This document shows positions 31,497 to 44,617 of a DNA stretch of 64,000 nt, piece after piece; position 1 is the stretch's first letter, and each line of letters starts with the position of its first letter. The position numbers and the translations under genes were made by a program. Where the stretch lies: positions 1,302,001-1,366,000 of the forward strand of contig JAAVTG010000554.1 of NCBI GenBank assembly GCA_011947345.1. The letters are read 5' to 3'. This DNA is from Phytophthora quininea. Taxonomy: Eukaryota; Oomycota; Peronosporomycetes; Peronosporales; Peronosporaceae. Below the pieces are notes generated by a model. It was not told the DNA's origin and made no database searches. It saw nothing but the letters and a program-made list of their open reading frames with translations.

Positions 31497-32075
31497 ATGT
31501 GGGCGCTCGCACATCATCGTGAGATAGAAGACGAAGAACTGGAGTTGTTCCTGCTGCTTGAGCTCGAGCGGTTGACAGACACGCCTTTTTCGTATAGGGA
31601 TCGTATTCTGGTGCCAGAATTTCGGCTCGATATCCTAGCCATGACGGACTCCGAAGCCAAGGACCAGTTCTGCTTTACCACGAGCGAGTTGCAGATTCTT
31701 GCGCGGCACGTGAGACTCCCAGACCCTGTCATCACGAAGGAGGGCGTTCGCTCGACAGCTCTGGATACGCTTGCTATCTGCTCGAGACGAATGACGTTTC
31801 CCCATCGCTGGATCGATATGGTAGCAATGTTTGGGCGGGCCCTGTCGACGCTCTGTCATGTTTTCTACTTCGTCGTGGAGCATATCCAGGAGAACTTCTC
31901 GGATTTACTGTACTTTGATGAGGGTCGGATCGCCCGCAACTTAGACCGGTACTGCCCCGCGATCGCTTCCAAGAGCCCTGGTGGTGTGGACGGTGTTTGG
32001 GGCTTCATTGATGGCACTGCGAGGCCTGTTTGCAGGCCAAGTAAAGGGCAGGAGGTGCCATGCAATGGGCCTTAG
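31497..32075 (+). pseudogene. Harbinger transposase, N-terminal half
   Basis: 192-codon frame from the ATG at 31497. It contains the FR..F..S..EL region (FTTSELQILARHVRLPD), LAICSRRMTFPHRWIDMVAMFGR, YFVVEHIQENFSDLLYFD, and VWGFIDGTARPVCRPSKGQE, which carries the first catalytic Asp of PIF/Harbinger (DDE_Tnp_4) transposases. It ends after RPSKGQE, so the second Asp and Glu are missing. It complements the C-terminal halves at 2.8 and 24 kb but is a different copy. Overlapped at its end by the minus-strand partner gene. Confidence 0.8.
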
Positions 32076-32215
32076 CGCGTGGATGCGTTCATCGAGAGCG
32101 TGCTTCCTGCGTTTGAATTCGAATTCTTTACCCCATCGACTCTCTTTAGCCCCCGCTTTTCGCTTCTTCAACTTCACCATACTACGTTGGAGCATAGTAT
32201 CATTGTGATGGTTTA

Positions 32216-32985
32216 GAGCTGGTATCTCCAGGTAGGGGCCAAGGGGCCCACCTCGTGCAGGACGTTTATTCGTCGCTGGGGCGGACACTTCGGAGGTCGA
32301 CGCAGAGGCAGTGTTATCTTCGTTTCCAGGTCCAGTGAGTTGCTCCTTCTCCTCCACATCACTCCTCTGAGAACGGCGCTTGACTGTTTTCTCTCTCCTG
32401 TGTCTGCAACCTGGCCTCCTTGTTCATGCAGTAGTTGTCTATGTTTGTTGTAATCCTCGTTCGCGCCAGACTTCTTGCGATACGAATTACCTTTTAGATA
32501 GAACTCGTCCACCGACAGTTTGTAGCGGCCCGTGACGGTTCTGCTGCTCAACTTGGGAACGACATGGAAATGACTGCTCAGATTATCTGCTACCTCCTGA
32601 TATTGCTTTCCATGCGAAGCAGCGTATGGTTCGACACCAAGCATCTCTTGCGGCCCTGTGCTGCCGTCATCAACATCACTGTCACTTGCAGCAGCGAAGT
32701 CGCTACTTTCCCTGTCGTTTCCAAATCTGATTAGACTCTCGTCGTCGTAGCTGCCGCCAACTCCGAATGCACCTACTCCCGCTCTGGGACTTGGTATTGA
32801 CGATGCCAAAGAAACCGATGGCGGCATGCCAGAAATGTTGTTGCCGTGAGCCTCGGCTGCAAGTCTAACCTCTGTACTTGCAGTCTTAGAAGTGGTCGTG
32901 TTTGGACGGAGGCGCCGTTTTTTTTTCTTTTCGACCGAGGAGGCTTCCTGGTGGCATGAGCTGCTATCGCTCTGGCGGATCGCAC
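32216..32985 (-). pseudogene. Harbinger partner protein (Myb/SANT-like), decayed
   Basis: Minus-strand frames in tandem: a basic start (RSARAIAAHATRKPPRSKRKK), then GSYDDESLIRFGNDRESSDFAAASDSDVDDG, then YQEVADNLSSHFHVVPKLSSRTVTGRYKLSVDEFYLKGN, which has the spacing of the last helices of a Myb/SANT domain (W/Y..VA..L......R....V..R...L), then a charged tail (EEKEQLTGPGNED). It faces the transposase fragment at 31497-32075, as in two-gene Harbinger elements. Frame breaks near 32830 and 32360. Confidence 0.55.
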
Positions 32986-33470
32986 CTTGCCTGAGCGAGC
33001 AGTGCCAAGATCAACATTGACATGTAGTGCTTCTTTTGATTAGCGACGGTACGACGCTAATGCTGCCGCAGACTTCCTTCGACTGGGAGCTTTGGCCAGA
33101 CCAGTTGTTCGTGTACTTAGCGCTGCCGAGGCTGCTCTCAGTGCTTGCAGACAGGATCTTGAATTAACTCAGGCCATCAACTCCCCATCCAGGAGCGCGT
33201 TCGAGCAGAAATGGTGAACCCGTCTTGCGCAGGTCACAGCCGAGCACATTTCTGCATCAATCTCTTCAGTCTTATCCGCAAGACACTTCTCAAATGCACA
33301 CGGCCGTCGGATTTGAGTTGGCATGCGAGAAACAACAACGGTTGGCGCCTTTTAAATTTCCGTCTCATTGTGCCGTGGCGAGGGGCAGCCGCACTGGTTT
33401 TCGGGATCGCAAAATGCAGTCCGACGCGGCCTCTAAAATATATGGCGTCGCTATCACATTCTGGCTCCTG

Positions 33471-33493
33471 TTTTTTTTTTTTTTTTTTTTTTT
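33471..33493 (+). repeat. Poly-T run
   Basis: About 23 consecutive T. It could be the A-tail of a retrotransposed sequence on the minus strand or simple expansion. No SINE/LINE body was recognised beside it. Confidence 0.7.
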
Positions 33494-33555
33494 ACGATTT
33501 TCGGTCCTTCTGGCCCAAACTAGGTTAAGAGCTACTGAAGGTGCCTCGAGAACGA

Positions 33556-33805
33556 CCTCAATGTGCGCTTCAGTCGGTAAAACGACGATGCGTCTGGCAC
33601 GGTGTGGGATGGCTTCTGGGCGAACGGCATGACGACGTTGGCCGTTTTGAAAGGCAACCAGGACTCTCACGCCTACACCTACACGCTCTCAGAGTGTCTA
33701 CTACCTGCAGCCCACTGCTGCTTTGGCACAGAGTTGGCACGATGTGAAAGCGGATTTTTCTATGTGGAGTATACTGAACTCAAAATACCGGACGCTGATT
33801 GGTGA
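33556..33805 (+). pseudogene. Tc1/mariner transposase, C-terminal fragment
   Basis: The plus strand reads GTVWDGFWANGMTTLAVLKGNQDSHAYTYTLSECLLPAAHCCFG, the Tc1 block that follows the first DDE residue (VWGGFS..G...L.F..G..NS..Y...L...LLP). The end of the DDE domain is lost. Same strand as the HTH fragment at 31296-31480. Confidence 0.6.
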
Positions 33806-36800
33806 ATGAAAATCTCGAGTGAGAAACAGCGCATGCGTACCGTGGGAGCCTGTTTAAATGCAGCTGCGCTGGGTGCGGGTGTCCTATCAAGGAGGGACTT
33901 CAGCTACGAGAAGCGCGCGCAAGGATACAAAATCTCCTTGGACGCAGATAAGCACTCAGTCTCGGCCGCCCCTCGTCCTGAATGTGGGTTACCTCTTAAG
34001 GTGTAAATCTCGGTGCAGAACGTATCTGCCCGAACACCCGCCCTTGCCTTGGCCAGTAACAAAGGCCCTGTAGCATCCGTAGCAGGTATCAAGCATACCC
34101 CCAGAACGCGTCCCCACTGAAGTTATCCCGAATGCAGTCCAAGTTATCCTGAACGCAGATCATGCATACTGACTGCAGATCTTGACGTCCTGATTGCAGT
34201 CGAAGACCCTGAGCGCAGATAAGTCCAAGACGATATTTCTTGGACGCATCATACTACTATGGGTTTCACTATTCAGATGTATCGAGTGTGCGTTCAAGGA
34301 CCGGCGATCGGGATGAAAGTGCGTTCAGGGTATCAAGTGCGTCCTGAGCTTAAGTGTGTTCAGGATGATGATCTGTTTTTGGTGCCGGTGATTACATCAC
34401 AAGTTGAACCTGGGAAAGAATCCTGAAAAAGTGTCGAGTCAACAAGCCCTGCACATACTCAAATCAAGACAAGTGCAGAAGCCTAATCTATAACCAGAAT
34501 CACAAGAGCACAGAGAGAGAGGAGGGAAAGAGTCTTAGATAAAAACGAACACAGAGTTCGATTTGCCAAGAAGCCCACAAGTGGTTTTGGAAGCGGTTTC
34601 CTGAGAGCGCGTGTGTGTGCAAGCGTGTAGGACAAGACGGCCCGAGGTGTCGTTGGAGCGTGTCGAGTCAAGTTGGGTAGGGGATCTTAAGGCGCGTGCG
34701 TTAACTGAGCTATGCCTCGGGCGTTCTTTCGCAGAGGTAAGCTGTGTATCGATTGATTCGGGAAATACGTTTGTGCTTTACCTTCTGCTTTACCCTTGAT
34801 TTGACGTACAGGCTTCTCGGCCTTATTAATCAGGTTCCTCATAACGTTATCGTACCCACAGCCACTGTTCTTATCCATCGATTTTGCGTAGAGGTTTGCC
34901 ATCTTTTCAGTCAAAGCTTCGTCCTATACTTCTTGATTGATCAGAACTCGTAGCTTTCGCCCTTCTGTGGTGAAGGGAAATACGAAATTAGGACGCTGGA
35001 CAAGGATGTGACATCTGTCGAGATCGCGTCGCAGTTATCGCGGGGTTATCACCAAATCCAGGATCGCTGACTCCAGGATCGCTGAGACTCTACTCAATAA
35101 GGGAGAACTCAACGAGAGGTAGCTCGGGGAAAGATCTCAACAAAGAGTCGCCGCAGGGACCGACTGGCTGTCGTCGTAACAGCTTCATATCATTGCATAT
35201 TTGTATAGGAGTTATATGAAACCATATAGGAAGTGACCTTTGGACAACAGATTTTTCGGAGCATGATTTTCCTAATCCAACATACAGGGAACACTTTTCA
35301 AGTAAGTCCCCTTTGCGGACCTGGATTATGGCTGCTATTGATCCCCAAGGAACATAGCTTGGAGGGTATTGACGTACTGGCAGCGCGAAAACGAAAAGGT
35401 CGGCCCGGGTTAGGCAAGTGTCTCGTTCTTCGCGAAGAGGAAGTCTCGAAGAATCTATACTCCTTACCGGTGGCCCCCGAAAGGACGCTGCACTTTAATT
35501 GCGCCTAGGCATAATGACACGTACTCCTCCACCTTTTTGAGCGGGAACTCGATTGAAGGAAGAGAGAGGCTAAGGAGCTTAGGCAGGCCTCTGGCCAAGG
35601 TTACCTGTAGCTGGGCACTCGTCAAGCGCTGTCCCGGAAGGGCCGAACCGCTGTATCCATCCCCTGCGTAGGTCAATTTTTGACGACCATGGTTCTGGAC
35701 GATTGTTGTTGGTGACTGTCATACCTTGGCGATTTTGTGCCGATTGCAATATCGTGCCCCCACCATTAGCGACCCCTGATAATTACAAGCAGGCCCCATT
35801 TCTCGTTCAATATGAACGCTGGGGCATTGCGGAGATTATTGTATTCTTTGGCTGTACTACCTCCGGCACGACAATCAGATGATTTCTGTAAACTCTTCAC
35901 CAAACTCCCTCACGAATTTAATATACTTTTAAGAAATCAAGCTGCGTATACAGATATGCATCACAATGCGTATTGTCAATTCCGTCCAAGTTTTCCAATT
36001 TGGGCCGGTTCACGATCATAGGCAGAATCGCCACATACAATGTTCAAGTCATTTTTAAATCGACCGAGTAGTACCGTCACGTTCCATAGTAAGTCATATT
36101 TCGTACTTAATGAGAGTATAGTTAGATCGATTTTCGCGCAATTGCCTGGCGATTTGGCCCCGTTGATTCAACCAACCGACCACGGAAATTTCAAGTAGAA
36201 CGCGCAATACATTAACGTTTGGTAAGCTCAAGTCGAAAACCATTCAAGAGGTGTATGCATCTGACCCAGGATACTGTCAGTGGTTATCAAATCAACAAGG
36301 TCTTGTTGACGACAACATTGGTATTGGTAAGCCCCTGGCTGAGACGTTTGGCGATCGCGGGCTTTGTTTTTCTGTGCTAAGTATACGATGCGCCTAAACG
36401 AGTGCTTGTTACCGCTTCCGGATCCAAGTGGAGGTGCACGACTTCGGGCGTAGAGGAATCGTATCAGAGTAGAGAAAACCTTTGTTGACGAGGACTGTCA
36501 GGATCTGCCAGAGTTTGCGAATATCAATCTCTAGGGCACAATGTCGGCGGGAAAGTGTGCTCATGTGAGCCCCAAACAAACATCTGATCGTGGCCGTGAG
36601 AGTCCTGGCTGAGAGGCCCTGTCGTCCGAATATAGCTCGGTTGAGGTTCAGCCAGTATGGAGGGGGGTGGTCGTGGATGCATTGTGCTGACGAAGCAAGA
36701 ACCACTTTGTGTGGACCGGCAGGATATTGAGCAGAGCGCGATGCTTAATGTCGTCGGAGGGCGAAATCATCCAGTGTCGGTGAAGATGGAGGGTTTCGAG

Positions 36801-39279
36801 CGACCCTGGAGTTGTTCCATTGTGCTGCCGAAGTCGCGCCGACGGGAAATTTATTGAGGGTCATAGTCACCAAGTAGATTCGTACAGTCGTATCTCCGAA
36901 GGCGAGGGAAGAATCGGAACTGTGTACTTCCTTGGACACCGACCGGTTCCATCGAATCAGCAGCACTCAGCTCCAGGATCGCTGGAACGCCGCAAATGTT
37001 GTACAGTCAGCTAGTTCTCACATACCGAAGGAATAGCAGCGTAGGCAACGATTGAGTCCCTCTCATCTGTTCAAGGATTTGAATTTCGCGATTATTGGTA
37101 TTCATAATGAGAGTGGCCCCATTCGGGAGCAGCAAGTCTCTGAGCAACCTGAATACGGCGGTGTGCAAAATAACGCACAGCGAGATGAAGCTGTTCGGTG
37201 GCTTGGCTGTAGCATGGTGACAATTGGAGGGATGGTACTGCACTTGTCCAGACGAAAACGTTGAGGAGTTGGAGTCGGTGAGCCGCTGTGGTTGGTGATT
37301 CGTGTAGCTTCTTACGGAGTGAACTCCACAATACCCACATTGATGCCAACCACTTTAAAATTTAGTCAACGCAAAGAGATTCTATCGACTTGTTGTGGAA
37401 ATATCTGACAGGCACCTGATTGCCGGCGCGGTCCTTCGGGAAGTTGACATGATCGCATGCGAATCGCGTCCAGGTCTCTGTACCTGCCATACCGTTAAAT
37501 AAACCGGCGCAGAGCCGAGCGGATGGGGCAAGTTGTATATATTTCATATTGAATTGGCCGTTTTATTTGGAACCTACAAAAATCATACACTACCACCCGC
37601 ATATGCTTTCTAAATGGGCAGCGACTAGCGCTTCTATGTACCTCTTAGCTCGTCTCTAGTGACGCTTCAACTTAGCACCAGGGCACATGGAAGGAGTATT
37701 CGTCTATATTCTTCCAGTTCAAATGAGCAACTACGTTGAGCTTGCGCGCCGCAAAGTCATTTGGCGCTCTGCGTGCAATATGCTGATTAGCTATCAGTCA
37801 CTGGTTTGGTCGCAAAGTAGGGGTTGTCAGACCTTTGCTTTCAAATTATATTCTTTTTCTAAATCATTTTAGCCTAACCGCGTGCATTTCATAGTTTTTA
37901 GCAACGATTGCCTAACTCAACCAGGCAATTTTTCGTAGTGGGTCGAAAACGAATCCTACCAAAATAGATATGAGGCATCGTTAAGCTGTGTCAATACGTC
38001 ATGCCATGGTATAAAAACATAGTGGGCTAGGTTGTACCGCGGAAATAGCGTCCATTCACCTTCTATTACTTGATATGTAGGAGGTGGCAAGTTCAGAGTT
38101 TTGAAAAACTGTCGGTATGTCTCTAAGTGTTTCGATAAAATGATGGCGCCTTAGCCAAAACTAGTTATTCACATCCAATCACAAAGCTCTTAATCTTCTG
38201 GAGTGTGCGCGGTGCCACATGGTATACTTGTCTTGGGAGCACAAGGTGCGAACTCGTTGGCGGCGCTTGGTGTGTTCTTTAACCGTCAAAAGACTGAATG
38301 ATTGGACGCGTGCTTTGTATATCCTATTAAACGAGCCTCGAATTAAACCTCCCCATCGTAATGGTAAGAAAATCAATTTTAGGTGTAGTAGTCCTGCGAA
38401 GGTATCTCCAAAGTAGTGGTAAAAAGACAGAGAGGCCCAATACTATCAGTGTAGTGATGGACGGAAAAACGAAATTGATTTGAATATTTACCAATCAATA
38501 TCGAGTTAAGTACGGAATTTAATATGAATTTTGTAACGGTCATATCTCCAATGCAATAATATTAGACATTACGCTTTGTTTTGCGGAGTCTCAGATCCAA
38601 ATTTCACTGGCACGCTAGCGCACCAGCCAGGAATGCAGGTCCCCCGACGTAGATTTTACAGGGTGTACTAGAGCAACTAGAACGGCCTCTCCGCTTTACT
38701 TAATGAGGATGTGTTTGGCGGCAATTGAATAGCGGTCGAGGACGGCGTGGCAGTGCGAGAATGGCAGATTGTACTACCACCCAAATTCCGTTTGACCGCT
38801 CCACAACGCGAACACTTCTTCGACGATTACTCCTCTTCAGAATCAATGATTTTGCTGTCAACAAATTTGTAGTGCTGGAGCGTTTTGAAGCGGAAATGTG
38901 GTTGGGACAGCATAGCGCGAGCCGTAGAGCTTCTTATTTCCCGCTTTTTGCTGCGAACCACGACATATTCAAGGGGATAGTTGAAACCAGAGGGTCGCGT
39001 CTACAGCCACAGCAGCTTCGTATCTACGGACCGTCCCAGGCGTTTAGGAAGAAGGCGACAGCGTCTTGGCGTCGTTTGAAGAGAGACAGCGTGATAGATT
39101 GTGGTGCAGGTCATCGATCATTCTCGTCAAGCGACAGTTTGTGAAGCAGAATTGGCGTCGTTGGTAATATTTAAGGTAACGCTCTCTAGACTTTGTTGTT
39201 CTATTGCAGCACTTATCTTACGTTTGGAGCTTTGTTCAGTGTAGCGTTTTGGCTGTGTCATCGAGAATTGTAAGTTAAG
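33806..39279. other. Gene-poor, AT-richer stretch of 5.5 kb
   Basis: No frame longer than about 140 codons and no recognised domain. At 34100-34400 there are scattered degenerate copies of words like gaacgcagat and gcgttcagg. A minus-strand frame at 35464-35676 and a plus-strand frame at 38725-39144 are the longest protein-like ones, without recognisable motifs. It is most likely old transposon debris. Confidence 0.5.
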
Positions 39280-39540
39280 ATTTGTGAGCATCGATCTCAT
39301 CGAAGCACCTCTGGCCGGTCCTGTACGCGTCTGTAGTGCTCACGGTAAGGCCTCTAGGGTCGAACACTTTCGCAAAGTTCCGTACCCCAGGATCGATGGA
39401 GCAGGCTTCAGTCGTCGTCACCTATTCAAAGTGTTGGTGACGGACGATAACGAGGTAGAAATCGCCTTCACGAAGGCGTTGCAAGCCCACAGAACGTTCG
39501 ATGGGAGGCACGTCTCTGTGGATTGCTTAACGCAAATCCT
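39280..39540 (-). pseudogene. Fanzor fragment around RuvC-I
   Basis: Minus-strand reading gives RDVPPIERSVGLQRLREGDFYLVIVR, then after a frame break ACSIDPGVRNFAKVFDPRGLTVSTTDAYRT. This is the segment around the first RuvC Asp (IDPGV) of the Fanzor family. Only ~85 codons remain. Confidence 0.75.
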
Positions 39541-41925
39541 CCTTTTGATTTTCAAGTGATAGAACAGCTGTCTCTATCGAAATTTATAATGAATTTCAGA
39601 ACATATCAGCACGCCTCGAAGCCTCCATCGAAGCTCATAGACGAAGAAGAATATATTGATAGGCATGTGATCCTATCTTAAGCGATAAATGTTTAAAATA
39701 TACTAAGCGTAGAGAACTAAATAGTCAATACGTGCAACAATACTAAAATGTTTTCTTCTGCTCCTAACAAAGACAAATGTAGTAGATATGCACATTTAAC
39801 ACGGTGAAAAACGTCATTCTGTATGTCCTGAATCTGCTGAGGATCAGATCGAGAAAATAATGAAATTGGAGTAGTATCAGACCGTTCATTGTCCTTGTGG
39901 AACAACTGTTTAGAGATGCAACTATATGGTGTGGCAAGATGCGACGGTCAACTTTCGCCTCCGCCATTGGCGGATAAAGGAGGTCAAGCTGAACCAATTG
40001 CGACATCAGGTGAAGATTCATTGTGGGCCACTATCCCTAGGTGATCACTATTGTGGACCATCACCAGGTCGTTATGTCTTAGGATGGGTGGCACTGACGG
40101 CGCCGCTCATATTTCACTTGATATTTGTATAGAATATTCGGGAAACATAGCATTAGATAGAGTTAGAGCCCGCAAGGGCGATACAATCAGAGTAGAATTT
40201 TCCCCCGACTTCCCAAGTGGCCAACCGTCCTAGGTAAGCACCTTGCCCTGTTGTTGTGGGTTATGCCTGCCAGCGAACACAGACCTTCGTGATGTGAGTG
40301 TTCGTCGGTCAGACCAAGAGTGAAGAGTGGTAGTAAGAGTGTATTTTGGTTTGGCCCTATCAATAGGGAGTGTTGAGCGAAAGGGCCCTTGTGTGTGGAG
40401 TGCTAGCTGCATTCCAATGCGACTTTTCGTCTGCGGATGCCACGGGTTTTGGGTGTGTGAAAGAGAGTTTGGACGTACAGACGAAGGCTCGTGCCTCTAC
40501 CGTCCGTGTATGTATGCCTACAGTATGAAGGCCACACTGGCTCGGGCAGGTCAGATCAGGTCACTTCAGATCACGCTCAACATTTGCCTGGCGTTCTGGA
40601 TGGTGTATTGTTGTTTGCGGAAGCTCGCTGCTACCTCAGCGAAGTTCAGTGGATCCCTACACCACAACTATGTCCACCACTGTTCATTCCCAAAGAATAA
40701 GGCATGGAGTCAGTTGGCCCTAAAGCCTGAGTGACTTCGTAGTTGGCCAACCAATCCACTTCGTGAGATTGAGAAACGCTGCAGTGGTTATGCCACTGCC
40801 CAACGACGGCATGGAAATACCGAGCGCGAACGCTACAAGGATGCCGTCTTGCCCCCGTTCTCAAATGTTATATATCACAACATGTGAAGTTAAACATTTT
40901 CTTAGCCCTTTTGCTTCCTATACAAAGTCAAATATTAAGTGTGCATACTAAATTCAGCATTTTGTTTTTCAAAAGCCGCACTTTGTGGAGGTATTGGTCC
41001 GACTTCCGAATAGCCCCGCGTCATTTAGTATCTAACTGGCAGCTAAGTAAAACCAACACAAGCTGCCGCTTTTGCAGACTTTACCGAACGAGCTCTGATA
41101 GGCTGTAAACCAGTGCTGTTGACGCTCTGCTACATAGGGGCAACTTGCTGGAATTCACTATTCCACGGCACCAGCACTCCTTACCATCGATCCTGTTGCA
41201 TTGTGAAATTCGAGATAATGGGCCAACGACATGCAAAACGAGGTCTTGTGCAGGTTCTTCAAGAGCAAACACGTCCCAAACGTGGCCTCCGCTCTTGTAA
41301 CCGAAAGGGAGATGTTCAGGAGGACAAGGCAGCGAGTTTGAAGTTGATGAAATTTGCGGGAAGAATGCGGTATGTTTTTCGCGAGGTGGAGCGGATACGA
41401 GTCATCGGATGATACCTGAAAACCGAAGAGCAACCTGAATTTGGTCATGGTTAGATCATTTAGACAGCAACATGCAGATCACAGTGCATTGGCAGCAAAC
41501 CTTCCAAGTCGTACACAGCGTGATGGTGAGAACCCTGATGTCGAGGTCTCTGCTATTGGCGACGATCACTCCGCGGCAGATTCTCTTTGTGACGTACACA
41601 TGAGCTTTGCTGTAGGGGCGGGCGCTGGATGGAAGATGCTTCGTACAAAACGATCGGGGGCTCATTTTTGACTTGAATCATTGCTCAGAAGCAAAAGGAA
41701 AGACAAAACACTTGCTGTACGAAATACGTTCGAGAAGCACCAAGTTTCAAAACAAGAAGCGTTTTGTCCATTCAGTGTTGGTAAAACCATGGTTACATAA
41801 AGACAGTCGCGCCAAATACGCCAGGCTGGTGTGGCGTTTCGTGATTTAACTGAGGTTTAATTAAAACTGCAGCATTTCGTGTTTGAGTTGTGTAACAATC
41901 TCCACTGTCAGCTGAGCTCGTTACT
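39541..41925. other. Gene-poor stretch of 2.4 kb
   Basis: AT-rich, many stops on both strands, no domain recognised. At 40324-40730 one plus-strand frame of 135 codons is open but lacks any known motif. Confidence 0.5.
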
Positions 41926-43230
41926 TGGCAGCGGCAAATTTATGTCGAGGTAGCAGATCACTACATCGACCAAAGTGTTCTCGTCGCGTTGCAACTTCAG
42001 GGAAACATACGCAAGAGGCTGAATGACTTGCTCCGCCTCGACCAACGCTTCCCAAAATGAATCTTCACCAAACACCTTCAATATAGGAGAAAGACCAGCA
42101 TCTCGAAACGTGTAAGCTAGAACTTGCAGCGATCCACGAACTCGCAGCTAAGAACCGAAGCAACCTTGCATACTATTCCACCTTGTTTCGCAGAGCTGTT
42201 TTAATCCGAGCGAATAGCCATACTTTTGTGTCATATAAATATTTGCTTCTTGCAGCCACATTGAAGGCGAGTCGTTCAGCACATTCACGGCGCGTGAGGC
42301 CTTCTGTGTAACGACAGCATACTCAGGCTTTAAAACTGCCTTCGTTGGGTTATTGGCGGCATGCGCGAAACAGATTACACAGGGCTTACTGGGCTATCGC
42401 AGGCTCAATATTTTTCGTGCCCTGGCGCATTGGCCAGCACGGTTATAATGGCGCCAATATTCCACCCGTTTCGCTGCATATTCAGCATTATTTTCTCCAT
42501 CAGCACCGCGAGAGTCAAGCTGTCGTGGTGTGAACCAGTATGGAAGAGCCCGTATGTCACCTCATGTCCAAACCAAGTTAACTGGCACCCCGATAAGTTC
42601 TCGCAAGAAATGTTTTGCCACCCGTCGGGCATAAAATTTCGTCGGCCTACAATCTTGTCTTGGCAGCTTTGTAGCGCGCTTAAATATGTTTTTGATTCTC
42701 AGATGCCTCTTCCCCAAAATTGCTTCAAATATTTTTTTGCGATTCTCTAACGCGGGCATCTTGCGGGCAGCTTGGAAGGCATGGTGTGTCGAAGGTTGAT
42801 GCACAAAGCTAAAGGGCAGGCAATTATCAGCTAAAATTCCAACAGAGCTTTATCAAACTTGTTTTGTGCCTCACGCTGAGGGACTTCACTAATACTATCT
42901 TCCATACGTAGCTGCCGCAATTGTCGACGTTGCGAAGTGTAGACATCGCTCTGTTGGATATCCGACGGTCGTACCTCCTTCGTCTGCGAATAGGTGGCAA
43001 TAGCTTGGCGAGCGGCTTGATAAGCTTGATAATGAGCACATACCTTCAGATATCTGGAGTAACTTCCCTTCTTCCGACAAGTTCTGTCGCTCCGGTCGTC
43101 TGTGAAGCTGGCTGTTTGGGGCGGATACTTTCGTTTCCCAGCCTGGCCACTTCAGTCGCCTCGCATATTCATGACGTTCTCTGGGCACACTCTCCCACGC
43201 ACGCTTCATCAGCACGTTCCTCGTCAGCCT
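41926..43230 (-). pseudogene. hAT-family transposase relic
   Basis: Minus-strand pieces in order: SYSRYLKVCAHYQAYQAARQ and EAQNKFDKALLEF (43.1-42.83 kb), HAFQAARKMPALENRKKI (42.78 kb), then CVICFAHAANNPTKAVLKPEYAVV ... SLGLKQLCETRWNSMQGCF (42.36-42.15 kb), and LRVRGSLQVLAYTFRD ... FWEALVEAEQVIQPLAYVSLKLQRDE (42.14-41.95 kb). CETRWNSMQ and the DUF659-like region mark a hAT transposase. Numerous stops and shifts; no terminal repeats or 8-bp duplication identified. Confidence 0.7.
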
Positions 43231-43559
43231 TAGATCGAAGAGAAGACAACGACAAATTGTCGAATCCGAGAGATTGGTGGCGTTTTTGTAGGCAGTTTAT
43301 AGTTCAGAGTGTAGCTCCTCAAAATAAAAGCAAGGATGGTTTCTTACGTATGCTCGCACGAATTCACACACAGCACTTGGTCACCGCGATGTCTTCGCTC
43401 TTGATGGCAATTTAGGACATTTCCTGTATCTCTAAAACGCCTACACTAGCATTCTAAACTACGTACGGATGGTCCTAGAACAGTAGCAATCATGGCAGCA
43501 GACTTACATGAGTATGACGCCTCTCTAACTAATGGCAATCAAGAAAGACATCTTGAGGT
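43231..43559. other. Stretch between hAT and Fanzor relics
   Basis: 330 bp with no recognisable feature; possibly the 5' end of the hAT element. Confidence 0.35.
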
Positions 43560-44560
43560 GTTGTATGTTGCTGAACGGCGTGCTTGATGTTAGCCAGTCG
43601 GGGCATTATCGTGCAGAGTGGTGGGTAAAATGCAGTGCACTTTCTCCACAGGGTTTTTGGCTTCGGCGACACCGACGGCATTGCAGTCCGCGGATACATG
43701 CCTCCCGTCGAGTATTCTGTGCGCTTGCAACGCCTTCGTGACGACGATTGCTACCTTAGTATCACCCGTCACCGACGCATTGAGCACGTGGCGATGATCA
43801 AGGCCTCTCCATCGATCCTGGCGTACAAAATTTCTTGAAAGTGTTCGACCCAGGCTGCCTCACCACGAGCACCAAGGACGCGTATAGGACCGTTCAGAGG
43901 CGGATTAATAAAATCGACGCTCAAAACTTTCAGCTTGCTATTCTCGATAACGCCACCAACGTCTAGAGACACCACCTCAGGAATCGTCAACGACACTAGG
44001 TTCGCTTCACGAGCTGCCGCGTGACGAGAAGGATTGGGGACCTACATCAAAACTTATCAAGCTGGCTTGCGTTATACTACGTCATAGTGCTACTGCCTTT
44101 TTTTTCAGATGTCGGAGATGGCTCATAGATACGAAACCGGTGTGGATTCAGACGCAATGCCTCCGCCAGGAACTCTTCCTGCTGAATTTGTCATGGTCGG
44201 TGGCAAAACGCAGGAAATTAAAAGCTCTACTTGCTATCTCAGCCGCAATTCACTTCAAAATACTCCTGCGCTGTAAGCTGGAGCATGTCGGCGGTAAAAT
44301 CATTGATTTTGAAGAGGAATACACGTCAAAAACTTGTTCACGTTGCGGAGTGGCCCGACATAATTTGGGCGGTAGTACAACCTGCCACGCCGTCCTCGAC
44401 CGCGATTGTCACCAAGAGTACATTTTCATTAAGAACCTGAGGAAACTGTCCTAGCCCACGCAGCCTACGTCGGGGAGGCTTGCGTACCGACGAGAAAGCG
44501 TCTACGGACAGCAGCTAGATTTGTAGTTGCTAGAACTCCCAAGCTCTGTCATCTAATAAT
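43560..44560 (+). pseudogene. Degenerate Fanzor copy with intact 3' end
   Basis: Plus-strand pieces: VFGFGDTDGIAVRGYMPPVEYSVRLQRLRDD (43.66 kb), SIDPGVQNFLKVFDPG (RuvC-I, about 43.81 kb), then LRCKLEHVGGKIIDFEEEYTSKTCSRCG (the zinc-ribbon start and relocated Glu region, 44.27 kb) and a decayed second Cys pair, ending at the TAG at 44452-44454. Downstream come gcagcctacgtcggggag (about 44460) and gttgctagaactcccaag (about 44526), shared with the other Fanzor 3' ends. The nuclease is not functional, but the tail is well kept. Confidence 0.78.
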
Positions 44561-44617
44561 TGTCCAATAATATTGTCTGAGCGCCGCACCATCCACTCGT
44601 GCGCTTTCGTTCCGATC

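Noticed and set aside
34100..34400. Short repeated words (gaacgcagat, gcgttcagg) that might suggest a CRISPR-like or satellite array.
   Set aside because: Spacing and sequence are irregular and the copies lie on both strands. It reads as degenerate repeat debris.
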